64,000 bases of DNA, from positions 434,001-498,000 of the forward strand of contig SAXG01000012.1 of NCBI GenBank assembly GCA_012932865.1. Direction: 5' to 3'. Origin of the DNA: Amylostereum areolatum. Its lineage: Eukaryota > Basidiomycota > Agaricomycetes > Russulales > Stereaceae. The notes below the pieces were generated by a model. It was not told the origin of the DNA. It was given only the letters and a program-made list of their open reading frames with translations, and searched no databases. The translations under genes were made by a program, and so were the position numbers. Positions 34,442 to 46,898 of the stretch are shown here, piece by piece. The stretch's first letter is position 1; each line of letters begins with the position of its first letter.

Positions 34442-36566
34442 ATGGAGGAATCCTGGTTCAGGCGCGAATTCCTCACCCCGAGGCGTCTCATCTTCAATAT
34501 CCTTTTCTATGGTACCCACCTTTTCCTCTTCGGCTACGGTTGGTATAGTCAGGTGCGCCTCCATCCCATCCCGGTTTCCTCACGATGATCGAACACCCTC
34601 GTCGCAGGAAACCAACAAGAAACTTGCCGCCCTCAACGCTTTGACCTGGTCCGTGTGGACCTCCCGTGGGGCTGGTCTCGTTCTCGCCTACGATGGCGGT
34701 CTCATTCTCCTTCCCATGCTCCGCAATATCATCCGTGTCATTCGCCCCAAACTCGCGTTTCTTTTCCCCGCCGACGAAAACATTTGGTTCCATCGGCAGG
34801 TGGCGTATTCCATGGCCTTTTGGTCAATGGTTCATACCACTGCCCACTACGTCAACTTCATCAACGTAGAGCGTACCCGTACGTTGAAACTACTTTTTTT
34901 GGTCCTTTTACTAATACACATCGTTTTTCAGAGGTTCGCCCCGAATTAGCACTCGATATCCACTATACCCAAGCGGGCGGCATCACCGGTCATTTCATGC
35001 TGTTCATCATGCTCTTGATGTATACCACCGCCTACCACAAAGTTCGAAAACAGTGCTTCGAGGCTTTTTGGTACACCCATCACCTGGCGTTCTTCTTCTT
35101 CATTGGCCTCTATGCCCACGCCACTGGGTGCTTCGTCCGCGATTCTCCCAACCCCGACTACATCTATTCTTTCCCCTTTTATTCGACTGAGCATTGTCTG
35201 GGTTACGAAAGCTGGCGGTTCATCATTTGGCCAGGCGTCATCTACTTTGGTGAACGTGTCTGGAGGGAAATCCGTGCGAGGAGGCCCACGCGTCTCTCCA
35301 AGCTCTTGGTGCACCCTAGTGGTGAGTCATCCGATATTCACCATTCTCGGCAGCGTAATGATACGTTTTAGGCGCGATGGAGTTACGTATCGTGAAGCCC
35401 AGTTTCAAGTATACTGCTGGCCAATGGCTCTTTATCCAAGTTCCCGAGATTTCGAAGTACCAGTGGCATCCGGTTCGCCATCCAGCTGAACCTCTGTGTG
35501 ATAGTGGCTGATATCCCATGCCTTTAGTTCACGATCACGTCAGCTCCCGAAGATCCCTACGTGTCTGTGCACATCCGTCAAGTCGGCGATTGGACTCAAG
35601 CTCTTGGAGAACGTGTTGGCGCTGGCCCATCTGTCGTTGCTGCGCTGACCAAGGCTGCGATGAAAGGTGATGAGAAAGAGGATAGGGACGAGAAATACTC
35701 GGATGAGGGTCCCACCCGAGGCGACTTCGTCGAGCTTGACCCAAGCACTTCCAACCGCATGATGCCTGCCGTTCGTATCGATGGTCCGTACGGTGCACCT
35801 GCGGAAGATGTGTTTAACGTGGAGATCGCAGTCCTCGTTGGTGCTGGTATCGGTGCGTCTATTCCCTCTGATTTTTTGTTTTGCATTTGACCTTCAACGA
35901 TGCCGCAGGTGTCACTCCATTTGCGTCTATCTTGAAGCACATCTGGTACCGCCAACGCAGCGGCAACTTGGGATCCTTGCGTCGCGTCGAGTTCTTCTGG
36001 ATTTGCCGTGACGCACCTTCATTTGGTTGGTTCCAAAGCCTGTTACAAGAGGTGGAGGCCGCTCAAGCGGATCGTGAGTACTACTTGTTTCCGATATGTT
36101 GACACTACTGATGTCGACATCAGCCAACTTCTTGCGTATCAACATCTATCTCACTCAGAAGATCGACGAAGACATGATGTGGAACATTGCGGTCAACGAC
36201 GCTGGTGCAGCGTACGACCCTCTCACCCTTCTTCGTACCCGTACGTTGTTCGGTCGTCCCGATTGGAAGAACATATATGGTCGTATGCGTCAAGCTATTG
36301 AAGGTGGCCAATATCTGCCAGGTACCAACGCTCAGCTGAGGTCCACTGTCGGAGTACGTCACATTCAGCACCTCGCAGGAGCTTTGACTTACCCTCATCC
36401 CAGACCTACTTCTGTGGTCCTACGCCGATCGCAAAGGCTCTAAAGGAGGCTTGCGTTCAGAACACTAACGCCTCGGTGAACTTTACTTTTGCGAAGGTGC
36501 GCACGATCGCAGGCTCTCCTGTCTGACGTATACTGATCCTCATTCCGTTTCCAGGAGCACTTTTGA
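34442..36566 (+). CDS. NOXA: NADPH oxidase A (gp91phox homologue)
   Basis: A 565-residue fungal Nox that makes superoxide across the membrane and is needed for hyphal differentiation and fruiting. Nine exons sum exactly; the last is 12 nt (36555-36566). The start (MEESWFRREFLTPRRLIFNI) is typical of the family. Haem-ligand histidines are in NIWFHRQVAYSMAFWSMVHT and FWYTHHLAFFFFIGLYAHA. The FAD motif is WHPFTITSAPED, preceded by AGQWLFIQVPEIS. NADPH-binding motifs are RIDGPYGAPAEDV, LVGAGIGVTPFASILKHIW and TYFCGPTPIAKAL. The charged loop of about 40 residues (KGDEKEDRDEKYSDEG) between the FAD and NADPH lobes is usual for NoxA. It ends FAKEHF. It would act with NoxR and Rac. Confidence 0.97.
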
Positions 36567-37069
36567 TTGTGTTGTTTTTGGGATACTAGTGGGTTCTGTT
36601 CCGTCACAGTGCGTCGAGTCTTCCCGCAAACTACACCGCGGATTTCTATGTATTATTGTATTTTTGAGATATCCGTACTTATTTTTTGCATGGACGCTAA
36701 GTGACTCTTTACCACTTTCTTTCATTAAGACATTGCAATTCGCGAGAGTTAAATATCCTTCAGGGTGTGGAACGGGAAGGCAATATTATCGCTGTGGCAC
36801 TAGGTTACTTTCATGACTTTAGCTGTTTCAGGGATGTGTATGATGTGCTAGTCAGTACTCGTCGTGCAGAGGGAACGGTCATGGAGAGTCAGACTCGGAC
36901 ATACCTTCGCGCTTTTATGTAAGTACATAAGTCCGTTGATCATGAAGTTCAGGCGCGATCACGTGGCTTCCAGGAGGCACTGCTGACGAATTGGACGTGA
37001 CCCGCCTCTTCGTTCAGTACCGTACCTTCACTTCGGTGGTTGCTTTCACGATTTTTGGTGACTACGAAG
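36567..37069. other. Intergenic, RecQ promoter with CACGTG box
   Basis: A TCACGTGG at 36959-36966 lies about 105 bp upstream of the RecQ start. The left half is the NoxA 3' region. No gene seen. Confidence 0.4.
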
Positions 37070-39984
37070 ATGGATACCGCTCACCGAGTCCTAAAGGATG
37101 TCTTTGGGTTCGATTCTTTTCGTCTGTCACAAGAGGCCGTGAGCACCGAACTTCATTTCGTGGGGATCCGTTTGCTCACTGTACTTATGTTTATAGGCGA
37201 TCCAAAGACTCGTGGAAAAAGGCGAAAATGCCCTGGTTCTCTATCCGACAGGAGGTATGCTAGCACTCTATGGACATCTTGTTTACTCATCTTTCTCGAA
37301 AGGTGGCAAAAGTTTGACATTCCAGATTCCTGCGTTGTGTTTCGAGGTGACGACGCGTTGTTTCACTGTTGTGACGGTATCTGACTGGTGTGAACCATCA
37401 GGGCATTACCCTTGTGATATCACCTCTCATTGCACTAATGAAGGACCAAGTCGACGCTCTCTGCCTTCGCGGAGTCAAGGCGGCGAACTTGGACAGTACC
37501 CTCAGTATGGACCGGGCTGCTTGGGTTAAACAAGAGGTCCTTTCGGGTTCCATGAAGCTGCTTTATGTCGCTCCTGAAAGGTACGACGCTGCTTTTTCAT
37601 TCATGTGGCGCAGGGCTAACATTATGACGGTCATCCAGATTGAACAACGAGTCGTTTGTAAACATGATGTCGCAAGTTAGGATCTCCTTGTTGGCGGTGG
37701 ACGAATCCCATTGCATTTCTCAAGTGTGTGCTCCATCAACTATACGGTATACACTCGTGTCTGATTTATCCATCAGTGGGGCGCAAGCTTCCGACCGGAG
37801 TACCTCAAAATCGCTCGTTTTGCAGAAGAGATGGATGTAGAGCGCGTGCTCTGCTTAACGGCCACCGCCACAGCAGAGGTTGCCAAAGACATATGCAACT
37901 CCTTTCTCATCGATCCAACCGAAGGGGTCTTTCGTACACCAGTATATCGACCCAAGTAAGCACTGCTGTTATACGCAGCATATAGCTTGTGACTGACCGT
38001 CCAACCTATCAGTCTAGCCTTTGAGGTTGAAGTGGCCTCCAATGTCGAGGACAAATTGAAACGAGTGGTTCCTTTCCTGCAGTCGCGTACTGGACCTGCA
38101 ATCGTCTACGTCACAACACAACAGCAGGCAGTGAACATGGCTAATAATCTTATGCCCTATGGCATTGAAGCCAAGGTCTATCATGCGGGTTTGCCTGCCG
38201 AGGAACGAGAGAGGGTACAGACGGCCTTCATGGAATCGGACAAGGGTATCGTGTGCGCGACCATCGCTTTTGGGATGGGTATCGATAAAGGTGAGGGCTA
38301 CCCGACTTCTACTAGGAAAAACTAAACGATGCACCTTTGGACTCCAGCCAACATCCGTCAGGTATGTGATATTTGTGTTGCCTTCGTTGCAGTCACTCGC
38401 AGACTCACGAGTTCCGCAGGTCGTGCATTTTAATATGCCCAAAACGATTGAGAATTACAGCCAAGAAGTCGGACGTGCTGGTAGGGACGGTCTTCCTTCA
38501 ACGTGTTTGCTTTTCCTTTCGGCACCCGATATCCCTGTCTTAGAAGGCTTTGCGCGCGGAGATACATGCACGAAATCCGCATTGGGCCTTTGGCTTCAGG
38601 AAGTAGCTCTCAAGGAACCTGCCCCCGACGGGTCTCTGGACTTTAATCATTACCAACAGTCAAGAGTGTAAGTCTTCCTTATTTTACCCGAACTCACACG
38701 AACTGACATCACCTACCTGCACACGGCAGATATGACATCCGAGTACGTTTTATGCACAAGTATCACAGGCAACTTGTACTCATTTACTTTCAACTAGTCT
38801 AACGTGCTAAACCTTTGCTACGCCCAACTCGAGCTCGATTTCAAGTACATTCGGGCCATCACCCCTTATTATTCCGTCTACGACATCTCCTCGCGATCTG
38901 CCCAAGGATGGCAAAAAGTCTTGTCCTCTATGAGTCCGGCGGCCAAGACCATTAGGCAATATTGGGTTCAGAAAGGAGGCAGTTACCAGGTATGCTTTCA
39001 TGTCACTGCGCACACCCACGGCTCCCTGACGAGTAGTTCCATCGCGGAGATTGACGTCGTTCTCGCCAGCACTTATGCCAAGGTCGATCGAGCCAGTCTT
39101 GCTAAACAAATCAGCGAATGGGAGTTTGAAGGTCAGAAAACTTTTGGTCGCGGCATTATTCTGAGCTCGTGCGCTTATGCTGCGTGCAGGTTTAATTCAT
39201 TCGAAGGCGTCACAAGTCCGAGCTGTGAGTGGGACACCTTTTCTTGCATCACCGCGGAGGATTGACCATGACGACCTGATCCAGCGATACGCTGTTCTGA
39301 ACCCTCTTCCCAAATCCCCGGAGGAACTAGGGAATGTCGTCGAACTTCTGTACGACGGGATGCTTAGGCGTGAGCAGGAAGCCATTGACAAGTTACGCGG
39401 GGTTATCAGATTTGCAACCACCGATGATTGTGAGCATACTCTTTTTGGTTTGGTCGAAAACTCAGTCCTGACACCGGTAAGGCCTCGCACAAAGTCTCGC
39501 CTCCTATTTTGGAGACGAGGATGTCGTCCCTGATGGGATGTGTGGCCGGTGCACATTCTGCAAGACAGGCTCCGGGGTTACTTTTGACTCTGCAGCAGAA
39601 GCGAAGCCAGATCCGTCCCAAATCAAGGCTATTCTCTCTGCTTGCACTGTTCGCGATGATCCTCGTCTCCTTGCACGCATGGCCTTCGGAATCACGTCCC
39701 CCCGGCTCACTGCAGGAAAATGGTCATCAATGCACCCACTCTTCGGAAGCATGGTCAATGTCGACTTCAGTGCACTTGTTGCGGCTTTTGATGCTGAATG
39801 CAAGAAGGTACATTACGAGAACCTGCCTGATCCTCTTCCAACCACAAAATCCTACAACAAACGGACATACTCTCAAACAACGTCAACGTCTGCCAAACGT
39901 TCTTATAGCGGTGGTAGCAGTAGCTATCGAGGAGGGAGCAGTAGGGGCGGAGGAAGGGGGAGAGGAAAGCGAGGGCGGTATTGA
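37070..39984 (+). CDS. RecQ-family ATP-dependent DNA helicase with RG-rich tail
   Basis: A 707-residue 3'-5' helicase in 15 exons that sum exactly. Motifs in order: FGFDSFRLSQEAAIQ (motif 0), LYPTGGGKSLTFQIPAL (Walker A), VISPLIALMKDQVDAL (Ia), LLAVDESHCISQWGASFRPEY (II and the aromatic loop), LCLTATATAEVAKDI (III), IVYVTTQQQAVNMA (IV), CATIAFGMGIDKANIRQVVH (V) and SQEVGRAGRDGLPSTCLLF (VI). A winged-helix-like segment (LAKQISEWEFEG) precedes a Cys cluster (DDCLAQSLASYFGDED, then MCGRCTFCKTGSG) that would bind zinc. The C-terminus is a Ser/Gly/Arg tail ending GGGRGRGKRGRY, suggesting nucleic-acid binding. Exons of 14 and 13 nt occur (38348-38361, 38730-38742). The subfamily is not assignable by eye. 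Confidence 0.9.
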
Positions 39985-40282
39985 AACCGGATAGATTTTG
40001 CCATGCTTCTGATATTCTACATTCCTCTGTTGCGACCTCCGTACCCTTCTTTTGTAGCTCTTCTCTTGTAGCTTAAGTTGCATGCGATTCGTATATAGCG
40101 TACTACTTACTAGTTTCTACATCTACCTGTAAGTACTATGAGCAGTACTTACATTGATACCGAAGCATTGTTCTGATCACATGCCTATTCCCACGGCCAT
40201 GATGTCTCACTGACTTGTCAAGTTCGCTTCACTTCTTATACCAACTTTCAACCTCTGCACTGACATTGCGTATCTCTGTGCC

Positions 40283-43060
40283 ATGTCTGTGGCCACCCCC
40301 GCCGTTTCCACACCTGACGCGACCACACCTGCTGCTTCTGCTCCTAGCGATTCTACTTCCCAAACCCACAATGCCGTAGATCAAATGGTTCTGGAGTATC
40401 TACGCTCGAGGGGTCACGCGAATGCCGAGAAAGCATTATCGGAGGCCCTCAGTTCTTCGAACAAAGGCGAAGGACCCTCAAAAACACAACCAACCGTTGA
40501 TCTGCTGAAGAAACTATCTGTTTTCTCGGAGAAACAGCCTCAGACAGGAGAGAACGCGTTGAAGGACACGTCGAGCGTGTTGCAGGAACTCGTTTCAACT
40601 GGAACTTCTTCGAATATACAAAACCTGCTGAAAAGCGTGGGCTCTGTTGGCGCTGATGAGATATTGTCGCTGGATCCAGGGGACAAGCAAGAAGGCTTTC
40701 GCGAGCTGGAGTTGTGGGTGGAGGGTTCTTTGGACATGTATCGCGTAAGTTGTCGTTCTCTCAGAGTGCAGATCATCTCATACCTTCTCTACTCCCTATC
40801 AGCCAGAGTTCCGCCCAATTCTGTATCCCATTTTTTGCCATTTCTACCTCGACTTGGTTCATCTCGGGTTTAAGGACGCGGGTGAGCTTCACTCTGTGCA
40901 GTCATTCTAGCGCCTCCTTCTCATGTATCTGCCCGTTAGCTCAGGACTTCTTCAACAAATTTTCGCCGTCTCTTGCTCCCGTACACACCACAGCACTACA
41001 CCGCTTATCCACGCTGCGGCTACCTTCTCATGTCCAAAACGACGATCTCGCTCAACGCTTCCGAAATGAGAAGTATGTAATCAAAATGAGCCGATCCGGG
41101 TTCAACCTTCTTGTAGGATGGTTGACTGAAGGTGTCGGAGGCGAAGCTGCGGGAGCTGGGGGCGGATTCTCTGGAGAGACGAGTAAACGGGGACGAGCAG
41201 CGGTCATGCGCGTGGTGAACAACCACCTGCAGTTTGACGGTAAATCAACCCTCTGTATCCATATGTATGGGACTTGTGTTTACAAGCAATGCAGTGGCTT
41301 CCACCAGTCCGTCCCCGGCTTCATGGGAGGAATCAACAGGCCTCTTATCTTCCCTGATCCCGCAACCCGACGGCACAAGTACCCTTGCAAACCCTCAGGC
41401 ATTTAATACATCTAAGGGGGAACTCAAACTTGGGCCGGTACCACTGTCGGAGGAACTCAGAACTGAGACAGAGAAGGCACTGAGAGACCATGCTTTGGTG
41501 GACCGTGACCCGTCTGCTCAGTACGATTCCCATCATGTACGGCCAACGCCCGTCGCTGGTTTGGTGTCTCCCGCTCTTACCGACCTTCCTCCACTTCCGC
41601 CTACGTTCAAAACCATGGACATCTCGAGGGAGGTGGAGAAAGTGAGAGACGCGCGCAAACGAATACGACTGGAACCAACTTCCCTTTCTTCTGCGGACTC
41701 AAATTCTACGCAAGCAGCCGCCACACGATCACGATCCTTGCCCAGCATTTGTGCTTATACTCTCCACGACGTTCCAGAAGGGTGCGTCTCGTGTGACCGT
41801 TACATGTGCAGGATGCTCACCGGCAGTACAGCTCGCCGTGTTCTACCTTCTCACAGGATACATCCCTGATGGCGGCAGGTTTCGATGAGAGCTTCGTTCG
41901 GATATGGAGCTTGAAGGGGGAGCCTTTGAATGGCTTGAAAAGTGACTTCCAGTCTGGCTCTATACGTGACGGTAAAACTCCTTTCAACTCTTTTACATGA
42001 CCAGCTATTCATTCGTTTTGCAGCATCGTCCATCGGTAAAATCCGAGCGAAAGGTGGCTCACCTACACGTAAACTGATAGGACACAGCGGGCCTGTCTAC
42101 TCCCTCTGCTTCGATCCGATGAGTGGGTCTGCGGCTCCTCCAAGGTTCCTTCTTTCCTCATCTGCCGATGCTACTGCTCGCCTATGGTCTCTCGACACTA
42201 TGACCAACGTTGTGGCATATCGTGGTCACCAAGGTCCCGTATGGGACGTTGACTGGAGTCCAATGGGGATCTACTTTGCAACTGCTAGTCGGGACCGCAC
42301 CGCTCGACTATGGTCGACCGATCGTGCCTCGACCTTGCGCATGTATGCTGGCCATCTCAGTGACGTCGATGTATGCTTGTTTTCGTATCATCTGACCCAA
42401 AGTCTAACTCATATCTTAGTGCGTACGTTTTCACCCTAATTCTTTATATCTCGCTACAGGATCCAGTGACTGGACGGCTCGACTGTGGGACGTCCAACGT
42501 GGTACTTCTGTTCGTGTCTTTATCGGGCACCAAGGCATCGTATCGACACTGGCTTTCAGTCCAGATGGTCAATATTTGGCAACCGCAGGTATGCATTTCC
42601 CCCATATCTGTTCTCTCCCTCTTTTCACACGATCCAAGGCGAGGACCTTGCTATCAACCTGTGGGATCTGGGTACCGGTCGCCGAATAAAGAAGATGACA
42701 GGTCACACGGCATCCATATACTCCTTGGCATTCAGCGAAGAGAGCTCGTTGCTCGTCAGTGGCGGCGCAGACTGGACGGTCCGATGTTGGGATGTCAAGG
42801 GTGCTGGAGGCCCGCCTGAAAAGCTTCGAGCAAATGGTATGGTCAATGGGTCTGGGTCTGCAAGGGAACACTCGAAGGACTCGGACAACAATGAGACGTG
42901 AGTTCTCATGGCGACTTCCTGAACAGTGATTGACAGTTCGTACAGCGTAGATCTTCTGACCACGTTCCCTACGAAGAGGACGCCTATAACCAAAGTGCAT
43001 TTTACCCCTCGGAATCTCTGCTTGGTATCTGGACCATATCTGGCACATGTACAACGATAA
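40283..43060 (+). CDS. TAF5: Transcription initiation factor TFIID subunit 5 (TAF5)
   Basis: A 785-residue TFIID/SAGA scaffold with nine exons in exact frame. An N-terminal LisH ([20 protein letters not shown]) is followed by the TAF5 NTD2 domain ([20 protein letters not shown], then [14 protein letters not shown]). A linker leads into WD40 repeats: [107 protein letters not shown] and [20 protein letters not shown]. The C-terminal block ([20 protein letters not shown]) is the family ending. Confidence 0.96.
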
Positions 43061-43520
43061 CATACAACTGTACTTATGCATAGCATACGCTCGTCTTACG
43101 TGAACTTCCTCCATTCCGCTGCCGTAGATGTCGATGCGGGAGAAGTCGAACATCTGTGTCCATCTTGCACCCCCTTCTGATCGGCTCATGTGTCGTTTCT
43201 CAGCGTGTTATTACACCTAACCTTTCATACTTTGGGCTCATCGTAAGGACTTGCGAGTCGCGATGGGTCGAGACGCGAATGCGGTCACGTGCTGTGACAT
43301 AAGACATCACGAGAGTCGCATTGGCATTCGGGAGCGAGTTCAGTGAGAACCATCTGAACCAACACGGAGCAACTCAGCCCACACGACTCCCCCTTCATAG
43401 CTAGTGCATACTCCAACACTTTCATTTCTATAGCACACTCTCAAGGTGTGTATGCGTTCCGTCTTCGGATGTGTTAGGGCGCGTCTAACCGGGCTCTCAA
43501 CAGCGTGGAGCTAGGAGAAC
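43061..43520. other. Intergenic with CACGTG box and probable 5'-UTR intron
   Basis: TCACGTGC at 43285-43292 lies about 230 bp upstream of the next ATG. The stretch from GTGTGT near 43446 to CAACAG at 43503 has the look of a 5'-UTR intron of the following gene. Confidence 0.35.
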
Positions 43521-44397
43521 ATGGACGCAACCATGGACGTCGACATGTCCTTTGAACACGTCCTTCCTCAACCACAACTAGTTCAGCTTCCAAGACAAGA
43601 GAACCCTTCGGTGACGTCGACTCTCCCGTCAACGGGTACGATCTTTAGCCACAGCTTACCTGGCGAATCGCTGACCACTCAAGGATAGCTCTTAAAACGG
43701 AAGCTCAAACTGCCGCCGTTTTGCAACAGCGCGATAATTTCAAGGACATCCCTGTCAAGGTGCATATCCGAAGACCTGAACGTGACTCGTGGGTTTATGT
43801 GGGACGTGCCATGGTTACACTTGAGGTTTCAGGCCACAGTTCCCAAGTAGGTACGTGAACTAGGCGCTCCCCATTTTTGTCCCACACATAACGTTGGCGC
43901 GCATATAGTTGTTCGCTCGACCTCGAATAGCAAGATACTCATCCGATTTAGCGAGGTGCGTGGTGTGCTTTCTGCCACTTCCGAGATGCTCACCGATGTA
44001 CGTCTGATCAGGGAACCGAACTTCAGGCTGAAAAGCGTGGTAACTTCGTGGTTATTGGATGCGTCGAAGGATCCAAAGTTATCTCGTGGTCTTTGAACGT
44101 CCGTCCTAAATCTCCGCTCCGTTATGCTGTGACCTCATATACATGCAGGCACTCAATAATGCCGAGACAATCCGTTTACTTGCAAGTATCGAGCTCGCAT
44201 GTTACCGATCCAAACAAGTCATAGGAGATCCACGGTCACATCACAAATCCCGTCGACGCGTAGAACGCGCAATCAAAGACGACCGCCGAAAGAGGCACAA
44301 ACGACGCAAGGAGCAGGAGGCCATGGTAGATGCCTTCGCAAAACAAGATCTGAACAACGAGAAGACTCCCACTCCTCCAAGAAGTGTGGAACCATGA
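43521..44397 (+). CDS. Conserved hypothetical protein, PH/EVH1-like beta domain with basic tail
   Basis: A 219-residue protein of unknown function. Exons are 43521-43635, 43689-43850, 43909-43955, 44012-44098 and 44149-44397, in exact frame. The middle (DIPVKVHIRRPERDSWVYVG, then MVTLEVSGHSSQVVVRSTSN, then GNFVVIGCVEGSKVISWSL) has the strand spacing of a PH-superfold domain such as Ran-binding or EVH1, but I cannot assign it. A helix (AETIRLLASIELACYRSKQV) leads to a strongly basic stretch (DDRRKRHKRRKEQE) that could be a nuclear signal. It follows TAF5 on the same strand. Confidence 0.7.
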
Positions 44398-44906
44398 TTT
44401 TATAATCATATATATCCTTGAGTCCTGCCAATAGACGGCGCTGCATTGTATTCTATCCGTATCACCATCCAATCCCTCTGCATATTGTCTGCATCTTACG
44501 TCGTCCTAGCGGTTCCGTGCTACCTTTACCTGTTTTGTATCCTTGTCGTTCAAAACGTCTGTTTGTTTTGGTACTATGCTCTTATTTACCTTCAGCGCCT
44601 CTCGACGCTGATGTCACCGCGTAAAACCAGCCAGTACGCTTCTTGACGTTTACATTCAGAGGCATGCGATTTGCGTGTGAAGGGGGTTGTCTGCGTTGTC
44701 TGTCACCACAGGGCTAGATTGGGGATATGTACGATTGACATCGTAAGTATGAAGAGGAGTTGAGAACAGATCTCGCTATAGTGTGCAGATGTAGGATAGG
44801 CGAACGGTCAAAATACAACTAACGACCCTGAGTCAAATGTCAATATCCAACTATATGAGTGGACAACAATAGATGAATAAATGAATGTAGTATGAAGCAA
44901 GTAGTG
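44398..44906. other. Convergent 3' region, no gene seen
   Basis: These are the 3' UTRs and terminators of two convergent genes. AT-richer than the surroundings; no ORF with support. Confidence 0.4.
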
Positions 44907-46446
44907 TCATGAGTAATGAGTGTGTGAGCTGGATGGTTCTGTCGCAAGCTCATGGGGTGGCGCCAGGCCAGGAATTGGCCCGCGAGATTCACTGTACTGT
45001 GGTGGTAGCTCGACAACCTCCTCCTCCTCGAGGGTTGGTTCTGCGTCGGCTGCGTCGGTATGCATGATATATCTTCGAGGCTGGGTTCGCAAGGATCCTT
45101 TTCCGGACGTCGTAACTCCAGAGGAAGGGCGAGAGTAACCGTTAGTGGCGTCCCGGGAGGGTATTGAAGGAGGCCCGATTAAATCGGTAGAGGAATCGAT
45201 GCTTTGCATTTCGAACGGGGGCGGGGTCTGGAGGGTGTACGGCTGAGGGTCATAGCGCCCTGGAGGGAAGCCTGTTGATGTGTCCTGGTGGTCTGCATAA
45301 ACCAGTCCATCAATATAGATAGCCACAACGAGAAGGATGAGACGTACCGTCGAAATCCATTCGTCTCGATGGCCTTCGGCCACGGCGAAGCAAGAATAGC
45401 ACAAGGGCTACAAGGGACGCAGAGGCGACCAGCCCACCTGCAGCTATGGCACCAATGGTTCCCGCCGAGACAGAGGTATCCGGCGTCGCGCTGGAATCGG
45501 CAGCTGAGGTGCTGGTGGAGGTGGGTACAGCCGTGGACGAGGCTGCGATTGAGGTGAGGCAGTTGGTCACATCTGACTGTCCCACAGTCGTTAAATCTGC
45601 GACCCCGCCCGTACGGTTCTGGGCGTCGGTCACCGAAAAGACGACGTCAGTCCCTGCTTTGATGTTGACAGCAGATATTGTGAAAGAGTTCCCCTTCGAC
45701 ACCGTGTTTTTGAAGAAAGTCCCATCCGGTACCAATCCCTGTGACGATCTCAGTCAATATGATCACATACACGAAGACGAACAGTCCTTACAAGGATGGT
45801 AACAGGGAATTGAGCTCCCGTGTCCTGCCAACCTTCGACCGGATAGGAGCTGAAATCCCAAGCGATGAATTTTCAGAGAAGGTAAATAGGGGTTGGAGAG
45901 CACTCACCGACACTGCGTCAGTGCACCGGTTGCATCCCAGAAGAAGTTGACTCCCGGATCCGTCACGTTACAATTTCCACCCTTCGACGATCCAACGGTG
46001 TAGAGTTGCGAGACACCCCCCGTGGCGAACCCAGTAGCGTCTGACATGACCACAAGAAAACGGTGCCCTTGTGCGATTGTGAGCTGCGTCGAATAGGAGC
46101 CCTGACCATTGGAAAATGCAGAGTCGGGGATGGTAGTAAATCTCTGGCTCCCAAACAACTAAATCGGCGAGGAAACGTGAGAATCAACGCGAGGGTAGTG
46201 ATGCAAGAAACGTACGGGGTATAGCCCAAGCTCAAATGGCGCTTGTCCACCTACAGCCCCATAGTACGGCATGAGCGGCAGGCATAATGAGAGAGATACA
46301 TTGCACTCACCCGTCCATGAGATCTGGAAGTTGTCGCACTCCGTAGGGTCACCGATAGTGACATTGAATGCGCTCGCCGCAGAGGTCAAAATTAGGAAAG
46401 CTGTGATCTTCAATGCAAGTGATGTGCACATTTTGCACTGCTGCAT
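44907..46446 (-). CDS. Single-pass plasma-membrane protein with Ser/Thr-rich ectodomain and PPxY cytosolic tail
   Basis: A 418-residue protein in six exons, exact frame. It has a signal peptide (LALKITAFLILTSAASA) and an ectodomain with two similar Ig/beta-like modules (FNVTIGDPTECDNFQISWTG, then SYPVEGWQDTGAQFPVTILG). A Ser/Thr stalk (SSTAVPTSTSTSAADSSA) leads to one TM helix (GAIAAGGLVASASLVALVLF) followed by a stop-transfer RRGRRPSRR. The cytosolic tail is disordered and ends with an acidic patch and ELPPQYSES, a PPxY motif that Rsp5/Nedd4 ligases bind. The layout is that of Mid2/Wsc-like wall sensors and of a large basidiomycete family of unknown role. Confidence 0.75.
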
Positions 46447-46898
46447 CGAGTCAATGAGAGTACAGAGGGGGTATATGGGTAGAGACGGGGAGGATAGTGA
46501 TGAAGAGTTTGCGCAAATGAGGCCCGAGACGTCGACGGTCGAGACGAGAAGGCTTAGGACACGACTGGCCGTGAATCGTGATCGGCGCCGAGGTCAAATT
46601 GGCAGCGGTCACGACAACGGCCCGCACTACTTCCGACGCTTCGACTTGTCCTCGCTTGGCCTCCTTCGCTAAACCGCTTGTCATGTAGCATTGTATGCAT
46701 AGTATATGCACTACTGTAACGCTGGTTCATACACGTTCCTCTCCATACATGCTCCTATTTACCACCGGAAAGTTTGTGATCACTTCGTATCTCAGACGAT
46801 CATTTATCATACTATGATTGGGGATATCATACCGAAACCACATGTAACCCCGCGAAAAAGAGCCATACATCCCAATTCGCACCTCCTTCAAGGCTTCC
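46447..46898. other. Intergenic, no gene seen
   Basis: This is the promoter of the membrane protein gene and the 3' region of the next minus-strand gene. No supported feature. Confidence 0.4.
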
